Source: Crambe crambe (taxonomy: Eukaryota; Porifera; Demospongiae; Poecilosclerida; Crambeidae). From it: a stretch of 64,000 nt of DNA. Shown here in pieces: positions 14,101 to 24,100 of this stretch. Below the pieces are notes generated by a model. The model had not been told where the DNA came from and made no database searches. It was given only the letters and a program-made list of their open reading frames with translations. Where the stretch lies: assembly GCA_963924555.1 (NCBI GenBank), contig OZ004584.1:3719001-3783000 (forward strand), in the 5' to 3' direction. The first letter of the stretch is position 1, and each line of letters opens with the position of its first letter. Both the position numbers and the translations under genes were made by a program.

Positions 14101-14864
14101 AAATATTACCATAAATTGGCAAATTCTTTTGTTGCTACAGCTTACTTGTAATTTTACATGGTACAGGATAATGGTAGTTTTAATTGTGAACATTACCAAC
14201 TTACAGTGGTCACTATTAATTTGTTGAGTGATTATTTCATCTTCTATGCAGGAGGCATTCGGTGAAGTGGTTCAATTTTTTGGGTGCAATGCAAAAACCA
14301 CACAACCTAACTTGGTGTTTCCTATATTATATAGGTTTATGGAGGGATTCAGTGTAAGTGCATCTAACACCAAAAAATAATAAGTGAGAAATTTCAATTT
14401 TTGTAGAAAGCTGATGGAGAAAACCTTGTTAAAATTGCTTTAAAGAATGAAGTAAGATAGAATACTTTGTATTCATATGTACGTACATGAAATTATTGTT
14501 TTAACCTTGTTTCAGCAAATGTTGGTGACTGAAAATCAGGTCAGTTTATACCACTTTGTGTGGCCTCAGTTTGAAATCTTCTGTTATAGGATGAAAGTTC
14601 TGTTGATCTATTACCTCATATTTATGATGGAGCAATAGACGAGTTGATTACAGGCAAGTGTTGTGTACACTGGCATTAGACCTCACTTCTCTCCCCCTCC
14701 CTATAGGAATGAAAAACACTGCATATAGGCCATCTAACTCAAGAAATGCTTCTAAGGCTTCTTTGCCTCAACAGGAACTGATGAAATCTTTGAAACGAAA
14801 AACGGAGGGTAGAGTTGGTGCTTGTACTGATCCTTACACATCAAACAGACCATGGCTGAAATAG
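343..14864 (+). CDS. FMNL: Formin-like protein (FMNL class), 5'-partial, 21 exons
   Basis: A diaphanous-related formin that nucleates and elongates unbranched actin under Rho-family GTPase control. Exons: 343-575, 713-802, 1119-1305, 1400-1476, 1534-1813, 1890-2045, 2099-2147, 2474-2541, 2599-2842, 2896-3081, 4138-4294, 11840-11987, 12049-12135, 12744-12893, 13724-13856, 13922-14085, 14252-14353, 14407-14451, 14516-14539, 14590-14653, 14707-14864. They sum to 2,802 nt (933 residues plus TAG) and every splice phase fits. Order: GBD/FH3 ([27 protein letters not shown]), short coiled coil, proline-rich FH1, FH2 ([29 protein letters not shown]-like [24 protein letters not shown]), then a DAD-like end ([10 protein letters not shown] followed by basic residues). 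The FH3 and FH2 wording fits FMNL better than DAAM or DIAPH. Intron 20 uses a GC donor. The start codon is not seen. Confidence 0.93.
2599..2842 (+). other. Formin FH1 proline-rich exon
   Basis: A single exon encodes about 80 residues dominated by Pro with Gly, Ala and Ser spacers, in blocks of about four to six prolines separated by hydrophobic residues and Gly-Gly. This is the FH1 segment that recruits profilin-actin. The exon ends one base into a codon that continues at 2896. The opposite strand shows a Gly-rich open frame that is only its shadow. Confidence 0.92.
3155..3670 (+). repeat. Dispersed repeat family R1, copy 1 (intronic)
   Basis: About 500 bases of an interspersed repeat. Recurring landmarks are ACCACATACCAAGTAGAAAA, CTAAAGCCTAGGGAAGAGCA, TGCTGTTGGATTCTCCATG, GACTAGCTAGCTTTAGTGCT, CAATGGCTGAGAA and CAGTAGTAAGTACTGAGATG. 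Further copies occur at 6815-7170, 7385-7640, 7805-8130 and 8985-9240 (plus) and at about 15400-15560, 17685-17775, 24030-24420, 24470-24870, 40920-41080, 42045-42330 and 56025-56300 (minus). It encodes no protein that I can see. Confidence 0.85.
4660..6143 (+). mobile_element. Helitron remnant with decayed Rep N-terminal/DUF6570 coding region
   Basis: Reading in shifting frames gives a charged N-terminus ([10 protein letters not shown], then repeated SETx[12 protein letters not shown] units). From about 5390 come the blocks [39 protein letters not shown] and [17 protein letters not shown]. These match the DUF6570-type region found N-terminal to Helitron replication initiators in animals. At least one stop (about 5410) and several frameshifts break it, and no Rep or helicase core follows. 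A candidate Helitron 3' end closes it: GCTCACCCCACAATGC with CTAG at 6140-6143 followed by T. Confidence 0.8.
5419..5976 (+). pseudogene. Broken Helitron protein fragment
   Basis: This is the longest uninterrupted frame in the Helitron remnant (about 185 codons). Only part follows the ancestral reading frame: the block [15 protein letters not shown] is read in another frame just upstream and over its first 60 bases. From the RSVVLGALQ block to the [15 protein letters not shown] block it agrees with the family, apart from a local shift near 5560. After about 5870 the similarity fades. I take it as a dead fragment, not a gene. Confidence 0.7.
6815..8130 (+). repeat. Three tandemly placed copies of dispersed repeat R1
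   Basis: Copies at about 6815-7170, 7385-7640 and 7805-8130 each begin near the CATACCAAGTAGAAAAA landmark or a diverged form of it and run through CTAAAGCCTAGGGAAGAGCA and AAGCTGGAAAGCCTACC. They are all in the same orientation but differ in length and 3' truncation, which suggests separate insertions or an old segmental duplication rather than a simple tandem array. Confidence 0.75.
8161..8405 (+). mobile_element. Palindromic foldback MITE (family F2), copy 1
   Basis: The left arm starts AAAGTAGGGATGGCTGTGTG, runs through TCAGTCAAGTAACACCTTAC and turns around an AGATATAAAGGGGAGTGAAG centre. The right arm is its reverse complement, ending TTTTTTGAACC. The outermost right end (GCCATCCCTACTTCTC) present in copy 2 is missing here. 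There is no coding capacity. Confidence 0.85.
8985..9240 (+). repeat. Dispersed repeat R1, copy 5
   Basis: Landmarks CTAAAGCCTAGGGAAGAGCA, CTCTCTGCTGTTGGATTC and CTAACTAGCTAGCTTGTAG are present; the left end lacks the ACCACATACC segment. It lies in the spacer of the giant inverted repeat. Confidence 0.75.
9853..10141 (+). mobile_element. Palindromic foldback MITE (family F2), copy 2, most complete
   Basis: A near-perfect palindrome of about 290 bases: ATTTATTCTAAATAAAAAAG, AGAAGTAGGGATGGC, CTTCAGTCAAGTAACCCCTT, CATCACCAACTACG, a short turn at TTATATCTCATCATGG, then every block again reverse-complemented, ending at TTTAGAATAAAT. The arms exceed 120 bases. There is no ORF, so transposase would have to come from elsewhere. 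Confidence 0.9.
10617..11718 (+). mobile_element. 5'-truncated LINE with reverse transcriptase C-terminal half
   Basis: An open frame from about 10620 to 11562 (ATG at 10660) encodes the second half of a non-LTR reverse transcriptase. Motif [15 protein letters not shown] lies at the start, the catalytic box LYADDI follows, then [36 protein letters not shown] and a C-terminal LWNNVPDEI...[10 protein letters not shown]. This is the usual end of jockey/CR1-like ORF2. After the TGA a T/G-rich tail ends near an A-run at 11709-11717. The endonuclease and fingers are absent, as expected for 5'-truncated insertion. The remaining frame is open. Confidence 0.9.
12136..12743 (+). other. Formin intron, no recognisable content
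   Basis: About 600 bases between the exon ending LLSP and the exon starting [11 protein letters not shown]. Open frames inside it have no similarity that I recognise. Confidence 0.6.
13143..13659 (+). repeat. Dispersed repeat R2 inside formin intron (older copy)
   Basis: About 515 bases matching, in inverted orientation, 19811-20390. Shared anchors: CACTAGATCCTA, AAAATCAGCCATTAATTCCA, AAGTGGTCATTGAGATG, ATGATTGGTCCTCCTACC and AACTTGGTGCAAGTTAGAAA. It ends GCCACCC followed by TTAA, as the other copy does on both sides. This copy is diverged at its left end. Confidence 0.8.
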
Positions 14865-14906
14865 TTGTACTGATCCTTACACATCAAACAGACCGTGGCT
14901 GAAATA
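14822..14906 (+). repeat. 43-base tandem duplication across the formin stop codon
   Basis: A block TTGTACTGATCCTTACACAT...GGCTGAAATAG occurs twice in direct succession, the second copy with one A-to-G change (ACCATGG against ACCGTGG). The true stop TAG lies at the end of the first copy, so the second copy is 3' UTR. The duplication would be silent for the protein. Confidence 0.85.
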
Positions 14907-15103
14907 GTGCCAAATACATAACTATTACCAGTTGGTACACAAACATAATCATGAAAAATTCACTTTTTTACTTTAATATTTCAATGACTTCCATGTGATT
15001 AATGAAAAATGAGTAGTATACAATAATTCGCACATCATGCACTAAAAAGAAAGAAGTCTGCATGAAAAAAGGAAAAAAGTTTATCTAATGATGATTTAAA
15101 TTT

Positions 15104-15109
15104 AATAAA
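15104..15109 (+). terminator. Likely formin polyadenylation signal AATAAA
   Basis: The canonical AATAAA lies 240 bases after the formin stop codon. It is the first canonical hexamer in that 3' region, so cleavage is expected at about 15,120-15,140, right at the end of the opposing integrin gene. Confidence 0.5.
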
Positions 15110-15157
15110 GGAAAATGAAAGCAAAAAAATCTGAATGTATGTCCAATGAGAGGGATA

Positions 15158-15163
15158 TTTATT
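15158..15163 (-). terminator. Likely integrin polyadenylation signal AATAAA
   Basis: On the minus strand the integrin stop TAA is followed at once by AATAAATATCC. If used, the 3' UTR would be very short and cleavage would fall within the formin 3' region. Confidence 0.5.
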
Positions 15164-18099
15164 TTAAAGGGAAGTCTCATCGGCATCCTTTTCAGTGGTA
15201 TTAATATTGCCATCTTGTAGATCTGCAGTATCTCCAATATCATCTGGATTTATTGATACTGGTTCTTCAGGTTTAGCTGGTTCCACAGCAGATTCCGAAT
15301 TCAAGTCGACCTTTTCTGGCAGTGGTTCACCACCAGAGTCTGAAAGAAATATTTTAAAAATTACATACCAAGTAGTAAATTAAAATGTTTGTGGTCTTTA
15401 TTCTTCCCATCTTATTACTTAGTATGGTTGTACTACAACAAAATGATTGGTTCTCAGCCATTGCTAAGAAAACAGTTTGGTGAAGCTAGCAGGATGCCAT
15501 TTTCCCCCTCTACGTTACATGTTATGTTTTAGACTAAAGCAGAAATGCCATGCCTCAAACCTAGCTTAAAAGTTTTTAATTGAACAGTCCAGCCTATCAC
15601 CTACTGTGGTGGGTAGAGGACTTGAGAGCGTACCTAAGCTTGATCTCAGGAAGATTTTGTGGGTGGAATTGTGTTCCAACTGAAATACCTCCTCCTAAGA
15701 AGAAGGAAATGCCTTCCAACAAGAAGGAAAACGTCAACATCATTGAATGCCCAATTTATGCAGAGCAAATTTGTGAAAAGGAAGGCCATCTTGAGGAAAA
15801 TGTCGAGTATGGCTGCATTACTGGTCTTTCCAGACATGGTTTTGAATGGCACTGACATTTCCTTCCTATGCTTTCTTGCTAGCAAGAAAGCCTCAAGGCT
15901 GATTTATGGTGAAATTGCTGCAGATTTTTGAGGTTTCGAAAAAAACAACAACAAAAAACAGAGGTCAGGGTCATTTTCCCAGGTGGTTTAATCTACTTCA
16001 TCTCAAGCTGATGGAGAGCCTGCACTGTTGGCACGTGTGATCCACTATCCAACGATCACTCCCCTTGGCATCCATGTCTAGAAATAACGGGATATTTAAT
16101 CTCATTGTGTTTGGTGTTGAACAGCAGTCCCAAGGAACTGCAAGGCATCATGAAGCAGTTGGTGACATCTTCGATCAAATTAAAAACTACTACTCAATCA
16201 ATTTGTGACAACTATAGACTGGGGGTGATTTACAGTCAACTAAAACTGTCTAATCCTTGTGAAGCTTTCTGTGTTTCTTTCTACTCCTCAAATTGTGAAT
16301 ACATGGAATAATAGGCCACCTCTGGGATTGGTTCACTATGTTGGAGCACTTGAAGAAGAGTGAAAGTCAGCGGTTAATGTCAGAGACAGCCTAGGAAAGA
16401 GAGGCCAGGCTCCAAATCCTGGTATAAACTGGAGATTATATATCTTCAGAGACAACTGAGATAGAATGCAAACCAGAGATTGTCTTCAGAAATAACCGAA
16501 TAACAGGCTCCAAATCATGAGAGACTAGAGACTGTCTTCAGAAACAACTTAAGAAAGAGATGCCAAGTTCCAAATCTTGAGAGAGAATGCAATTGCCTAT
16601 TCTTGTATAGGAAGAGTGGATCAACTTGAACAGATTCAAGGTTTTGCAGCAAGACTCGCCACCAGACGTTGGTCAGAGTGCCAGGAGCTAGGGTGGTGCC
16701 CTCTTGAGAACAGGAGGAGCCTCCAGCAAATCCTCCTGTGTCACTGGGACCCTGCACAGTGTTCATCAGAAACGTGAACCCCCATAACCCAAGACACGAC
16801 ATCATGAGTTCAGTGTGTAAGATAACTACAGCAAAGCTTGTTTGTTGTTGTTGAAGCTACCAGACTGTGGTATTTGGTCCGAGGCAAGCTGGACATCATC
16901 TCTACTATACCTTCTTAACCCCACTCTTTTGTCATTCTCTTCTCTCTTGTTCTGTTTCAGGTCAACCGTTTAATTAGCTCCAAGCTAGCTGTAATGTTTA
17001 TATTGCATTAAGAAAAAGCCTCTCCCATATTCTCACTGTTTCACCATCGAACATACATTACATTCAGCTCAGGCTCACCCCACAATGCATTGCATTCGTC
17101 TAGTAATAATAATTACATACCTCGTATGAAAACAATCCCTAGCCCTAGCCCTAGCCCTAGCCATTGACTAGCCTAGCTATAGGAAGTGGATGTAAATGTA
17201 GGGATTGTTTTCATACGAGGCTGCAGTAGCCCAGCTAGATTATAGGCCATCCCTTTTATTTTGAAGAAATTATTACACTCACTTGTAATAATAATAATAA
17301 ATTGATGCGCCAACTTACTGGCTATAGTCATCAAAATTTTGTTTTGGCCATTTGTTAGAGCGGCAAATAGAGGCTGATCTTTTGCTATTAGTTTTGACTA
17401 TTCACAATCAATAGCACTCGGAACACTAGCTAGTCCATTTTGAAGCCAGCGCACATGTGCATTACATAGCAATGCATGTGTGCACAGCTGCTTTAGTGCT
17501 TCCTCTGTAGCTCGTAGCTCACTAGCCATAATAGCTCTTCAGTTTAGCTAGTTAATCGTTTAGCTGACTATTTACTCTGATCAGATGGTGTTTACTAAAC
17601 ATTCCAGTCACTCCTTACTGCACTAATGACATGAGGCTACAGCAAAGCCCTACATAACCTCTTAACAACATGGTGAATTGTAAGCAGGGCTTTAGTTGGC
17701 ACTTTGTAGCACCAGGAACTAGCTTCTGTCTGACTAGTTCAAAACTCTGCCCATGTCATTTTTCTACTGGTATGCGGTTTGCCCTTACGCATACCATTAT
17801 TGCACAAACCTTGGTTTGCAGGATCTGAAGGAGCTGGCACATCAAAGTCTCCCTCAGCTTCCTTAGTATCCTCATGCTTCTTGCGCCTGAAAAACCCAAT
17901 CTACATTATGTATGCAACATCAGATTACATAAAAGAGTGCAAAATTAAACTTACACAGTATAGCAGCACAAATAGTAGAACAATGATAATGACAGCCACA
18001 ATTGAACAAACAATGGGTATCCAAATAGGTAATTGGGGTCCATTACCTGCCTCTTCAAACTTAGTCACTGTATATCGTGGCTAAAAAATTGATACATAA

Positions 18100-18138
<39 letters not shown>

Positions 18139-21100
18139 TTTTTTTTTTTTTGGGGGGGGGGGTGGGGGGAGGAGAGAATTTAATTCCCTTACAACATTCA
18201 TCCTTTTGTTATCTGCTGGATCATTGTCTTCTACAAATGAATCATTAGTAATGTCAGCATATGCCACGAATATGAAGGGTTTTGTTTGAGACTAAATACA
18301 AAATAACATTATCACATAAAACATACTACTACCACATATCTTAAACATTGAAGCAGTTTTATCAAATTAAATATACCTTGAAGAATCTTTCATCCAGAGC
18401 AGCATCAATGACAACTCTGGCAGTGGCTGATATTATTAAATTTCCTATCGTGCAGCGTAAACGAGTACAGCTATTCCTCATTACAGGATCTGAACAATTC
18501 TATTATTGTAATAACATCCACTTAAATTACTAATATCTATTTGAACAGTTATGTGCTAACCTTTATTATACCATTGCCTAACTGTGGAGCAGGTGTGGTT
18601 GTTTGACGTTCACTGAGAGATCTGTACAACACAATTTTTTTCTCTGATTAGTAAGTACCGTATACGAGTTAAATTTGGCGGTGTATTAAATTTGACGGTG
18701 TATTAAATTTGACGGTTTGGCGGTCTGTCTTGGAACCGCCAATAATAATATCCGCCAATATCATATCTATAGCTATGGGGGGGCTCGAGTGTATCTTGCG
18801 CGTGCAGTAAGCAATGAGCTGCACGCTCAAGCTACTTGATTAGCTAGCTAGTTTCACTTCCAGCTGTTTTGTGATCGTGATGGCTCTTTGAAAGTTCTTG
18901 AAGAAGGAGGAAAGGGAGTAGTTAAAAGAGATAGATTGTGAAGTGAAGAGGACTGAGCAAACTAGCCAAAGAAAAAGAAAGGGAAGCAGTGTGCGCAATA
19001 ATGCGCCACCGCCAATAATAATGTCCGCCAAAAGCCTTCTTTGGTACAAACGCCAAATAAAACTCCCGCCAAAATTAACTCGTATATGGTATATACATTA
19101 CAGATGGATGCAATGATTTACTACCTCCTTGTCCTGTCCTGACTTCTGAGTCCTTGTGGGTCCAGCTTACCACTGCAATTGATTCCTGCATCTTTAAAAG
19201 CAAATGTTTCATTGAATTTAATAGGGTAAAGGTAGAAACTGTCCGCTGTATCGTTTGTTGGCAAGTAGATATTCAAAATGGAACGTTTGGAAGCAGATGG
19301 TCCATTGTTCCTTACTTGTACTCTTAGTTGCACTAATTGACCAATACCAGAGACAGATTGAGTATCCTACACACACAACAGTACACAATATTATAGATAT
19401 GGTTAGAAGAGTGACAAGACTTTCTAAGGCAGTTCAAAAATTGATAACCCCACCCTCACTCAAGTTAGGGTTTCAGAATACTAAATTGATGACATAACTT
19501 CCTTCCATCATGACTCATTGGATAACCGAGATAAGGTCTTGGTATTATAAGTACATCTAATAGGTATTTGAGTCTTTCTAGCATTCTTGTATTCATTTCT
19601 GTTCTGTCTAATAATTCTAAATAAAAAGTAGACCATTAATAAAATTATGGTTGACTTCTTCCAACTTAGGTAGGAAACAAGTAATTGATTATAGCATGAA
19701 CATGCTTGAAATGTTGAACTTACTGATGGTGCAGTTCCCTTGTAGGTGCTAGGGCCCATGAATACACTATGGAAAAAAAAATAGGGAGGGAAGGATGGAG
19801 AGATTATTAAGGGTGCAGGCACACTCTGCCCACGCATGGTTGCTAAGGAAAATTAACTTAAAAACTATTCATGATAGAAATTTCTAACTTGCACCACGTT
19901 ATTAAGTATCAGAATAGTACTACATACACACACAAAAAAAAGGAGGACCAATCAAAATGACGATATTATGACTGATTCCATTCTCAAGGTAAACTGTGTT
20001 ACATCTCAATGACCACTTGGAATCAATGGCTGATTTTTGATATACAGCTTCTTATACTTATTGCCATTAAAATTACATTTAGTTTTTGTCAATTCACATT
20101 CTACTTTTCAATTTATCCATATAGGATCTAGTGTCCTGCACATTCTGTACTAGCTATAAACTAAAGCAAAATGTAACTTTTTAGACCTTATCAAGTAGTT
20201 GCCATATGCAAAATATTGCCATTCCCATGCATAGTTCCTGAGTTGCAATGACTTGTTCATTATTCATGCTAGCATGGTGCCAAAGCAGCAGCTGCTATTG
20301 TGTTTACTATCTGTTATTTTAGTGCGGTAGTGTTTGTGGTTAATTAGTGCTAGTACTAGCGCATGCCTTGGTTACTATGTGCCTGCACCCTTAAGACAAA
20401 TTTGTCAACTTTGACTGTGTTCATATCATAGACTTTGGTATTATAATAACACTTATTAAAAGGAAATACATAACGTACACTTGTTCAATTGCAAGATCAG
20501 CAATAGCAGCATACACGATCTGGAGAGGTCCATTCAGTAGATTATTATTTTCAAGATTAACTTCCCTATCTTGAGAAGAGGGAGGAAGACCAATAGTTAT
20601 GTTACTGATATCGGTAGGTTCATTTCCAATAAAGGTTCCCGTTAAAGTCCATACAAGAGTTATACGTGTATCCTGAATAAAATCAAGGGAAAAAGAGCTT
20701 GCTGTAATTACAAAGCAACCTCAGATTATTGTTTATGGAATACTGATAATTCATTAGTCATCCCCTATCTAGCAGCCTGAAAATTTTTTTTGGCCAAATG
20801 TGCTAATTGAGGTTGCATTGTATATATAAGGACTAGCCACATAGTATTGATCATGTAGCCTTACCTCCATTACCGACATCTGAGGTAGTATGAAATTTGG
20901 TAGATTACAGTAATATGTGCGCATATCATCCAACTGACACATTATCTATAAAAAAACAGCAAAAATTACTAGAAATATTATGCATTGTGGCCATTGTTCT
21001 TCTTTCTTAGTCTTTCTTCCCAAGAGCCACATGTGTTTCAGAGGATCGAAATCATTTTGTGACGGCATGAATTGATTAATTACAGTGGAAAGGCCACAAT

Positions 21101-24100
21101 TTGAGTGAGGCTATGTATTGGTGTGGAGTTCTGAAATAGCTATGGATAATCCAGAAGATTATGCTACAGTCCAGTCCACACTCCATTAGTGTGCCATTAT
21201 AGTCGAAATAATACTGTATGACACTCTCTATAGTTAGTTTCTATAGTTCTATAGGATACTATTAGGGTAATAATTGCACTTGTATACAGGCTACAAATTA
21301 TTATTAGAGAATATGATTGGCTGGTAGCTTCAGATTATATTGCAGCAATGGACGTATATGTAGGGATTATTGGCTGGACAAAGATTGATCCCATTTCCAT
21401 CCTTCTACCCTTATTTCCTTACTTTTTTGAGCAATCCTACATTTTTTTGTTCACTTTCCCCCCTTTCTCTATTATGTACACATAAATGCAAGAGTCATTC
21501 TTCTATGTGCAAACAGGAACAGAAGTTTCTTGTATGTATAGTTCTCCTTCTGTGGCTTGTACCCTGCCTTCTATCTCTTCTCAGGCCAGTGAATTGAGTT
21601 TTATGACGCTCCCACTAGCTGGGTACTATCTTTGGTACTATCGACTGAAGGGGGATTCCCCTTGCGCAGTAGATCGATGACATATATTGACGCACTAAAA
21701 AACAGTGACATCATGAACAAAATGGCGCTTTTATATTGGCTTCTATAGGGAAAGTGTGATAGGGAGATTTGTGCAGTATATTTTCTTCAGCTCACATATC
21801 TGACCTTTATAAGAGTAAGAAAAAATGCAGTATATAAAATTTGGAGGGTGCAATAGCTGAGATATAAAAAGTTGACAGACTAAGCTGGAAGCACTGTAGC
21901 AACGTGAATTTCTAGCGCCAAGTTGAAACTGGCTACAGCTGTAGCCATTACATGCGTAGGTGTTGAAAATTCCGGGGATCACGTGGATTCTGAATCTGGC
22001 GGAACGACTGCATGCAGTGGGCTGCAGTGGTCTATTAGGAGGCGTGTAGCTGCTCTCACAGGGAAATGCAAGCGGCTGTATAGCATAGCAGCCCAATGAT
22101 TACATCAGCGAGCCAAGGTAGGTATACTTGGAGGTTGAGGATGCAGATAATCTGTCTACCAGTAGAATCTAGAATCCCTGAGTTGATAGAGTAGTCTATG
22201 ATCTAGCATGCACATATAACTAGAGCTAGCTAGCTGAGTAATATTATAATTTTGAACAAATACATGCGCACGTGTACTATTGAAAAAATGGCTTCAAATA
22301 ATTAGTTGAGTACTGTGCTCCGTAGTGTCTCCTTTTATATCGCCTCTTTGAAGGATAAAAGATTGTAGCCGGTAGCATTTGGAGTGGGATTTATCCGAGT
22401 GATCAAGGGATAAAGAATGACAACAACAATGGAGAAGAAGAAGAATCCAGAGAGAGCCTACCACTCTCTCTGATATTCCATATAATGCACCCAAACTAAG
22501 CTGATAGATACATGCCATCAGCTGCAAACATAAAATTATACTGACACTATAAAATTTGCATTGTATGCACTCTTAGTAGCTCTGTATACCATCGTGCCAC
22601 TGAGGGTTAGCACTTTAGTGCTAATCTTTTTAACCTACATAATGTTGTGTAGAGTAAGAGGTATTTATTTGGGGGGAAATGACTTTGGTATAATGCTTAC
22701 CCCTTGTGTGTTATTAGGAACATCTACTCGTGTGTGGGTGAATCTTTCTGGAAGAGTAAATGAGAATCTCGCTCCAAAGGCAGGATCTGGTCCAATGTTG
22801 TCATACATTAATTCAATATTGGCTCGACTAGTCTCTCCCTTCACAGCTCGCTTCCAAGGTAGACTGTTACCTTGTGAGTCACTGAACAACAGCAATAATA
22901 GGATTCAAACTTTTATTTCATTAACAGTTGATCAGTTATATACCATATAGCTGGAAATTTTTGCTGGTCTTTTAATTTCATTAATTTCATTACTTTCATT
23001 GACTACCCCCTCCCCCCCCCCCCCCCCCCCTGATGAATAAAAATCTACAAGCAAACACCTATATAATAATTTGCATTACCCTGCCCCTTATCATTCACCA
23101 CAACTGCCATAACTTTCTCTATTCTTAACCAAATTTCTAGTTTAATCCATCAACGGAGAGCTGATTATTCACTATCTCTGCTGGTGTTTGAAATGCAAGG
23201 TGAATACAAATAGACTTTTATTTTTACTTCTTGGGTTACAATAACTAACCATAAAATGGCTGTGTGTAGATGCAATAAAAGCTTCCATGGAATTTCCATG
23301 AGTATTGGATAATTCCAATACCATCGCAGCAGATGCTAACTAGCTAGCTGCATACTAGGAAAACAAAATATTTTCGGGGGTATATGAGCCAACTACAGCT
23401 GCTTCTTTCATTATTGCTACAGCAAAACTATTTGTAGGGTTGCCAACTTACTCTATCCCACGAAAGCATCCCAGATGTCTGGTATCCTTGCATAACAGAT
23501 CATGATAATAGCTACCACAATAGCACTTAGTTAGCTCATATTTATGGTTAACTGTAGCTAGCTCTTTAAAATAATAAACATGCTCTTGTGTTAGAGCATA
23601 AAAATTTATTGCCTCAGTGCTGACGTAAATTTAAAAAATTAAATTTTATGCTAAACGAAAATTTGAACCAAAGAAAATTTTCCATACGGTAAGTGACTTA
23701 GTGAAAACTTACAAGTAAGTGATATCCAGTAGAGATATAATGAGGTCAGGATTACACTTGGTATCTTCACCCCTACTACAGTCCACTGTTGCATTAACCT
23801 GAAGAGCACATGTTTAATAAAATCAACGTGAAAGATGGGTCAAGCACATACTTTTGCACATATTTTTTTATTAACACTAATAATAATAGAGTTTCAAGAT
23901 GATCTAGTTAACAGAGCTATTATTTTACACTACATATCTAGTGTATAAGTTTCATCACTTCATCACAGAAATTTTCAAGGATAAAATTTTTTCACAAATA
24001 TCACAAATCCATTCATAATATAATGTAGTGTTTTGGCACTATAGAGCTCTATTCTTCCCACCTCAGTAATTACTACTTACCAAAATTATGACATATATTC

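Larger units (their letters stand above)
2896..14653 (+). other. Formin FH2 actin-nucleation domain (exons 10-20)
   Basis: The FH2 domain forms the dimeric ring that holds the barbed end of actin. Exon 10 opens with the lasso-type motif LLNWVTI and the block [14 protein letters not shown]. Later exons carry [43 protein letters not shown], the signature [34 protein letters not shown] and [13 protein letters not shown] 24-base micro-exon (14516-14539) lies near the end. The domain is split between exons 11 and 12 by a 7.5 kb transposon-laden intron. Confidence 0.92.
17810..19366 (-). other. Integrin stalk end, furin-type site, TM helix and GFFRR exons
   Basis: Exon 22 ends in RSQDRTRR, a basic RxRR site matching the place where many alpha chains are cleaved into heavy and light chains by furin. 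The next exon continues SLSERQTTT. Exon 26 encodes the membrane helix (WIPIVCSIVAVIIIVLLFVLLYC). Exon 27 starts IGFFRRKKHED, the conserved membrane-proximal clasp (GFFKR in vertebrates). Confidence 0.9.

Noticed and set aside
15580..15931. Overlapping open frames on both strands in the last integrin intron
   Set aside because: No recognisable domain, mutually overlapping frames, no splice context; chance frames in decayed repeat sequence.
17137..17162. CCCTAG hexamers as a telomere-like array
   Set aside because: Only four units inside a degenerate foldback element, and not the TTAGGG animal telomere repeat; likely slippage.
22561..22950. Plus-strand open frame of 129 codons
   Set aside because: It overlaps integrin exon 19 on the opposite strand; the minus-strand reading fits the integrin, the plus one nothing.
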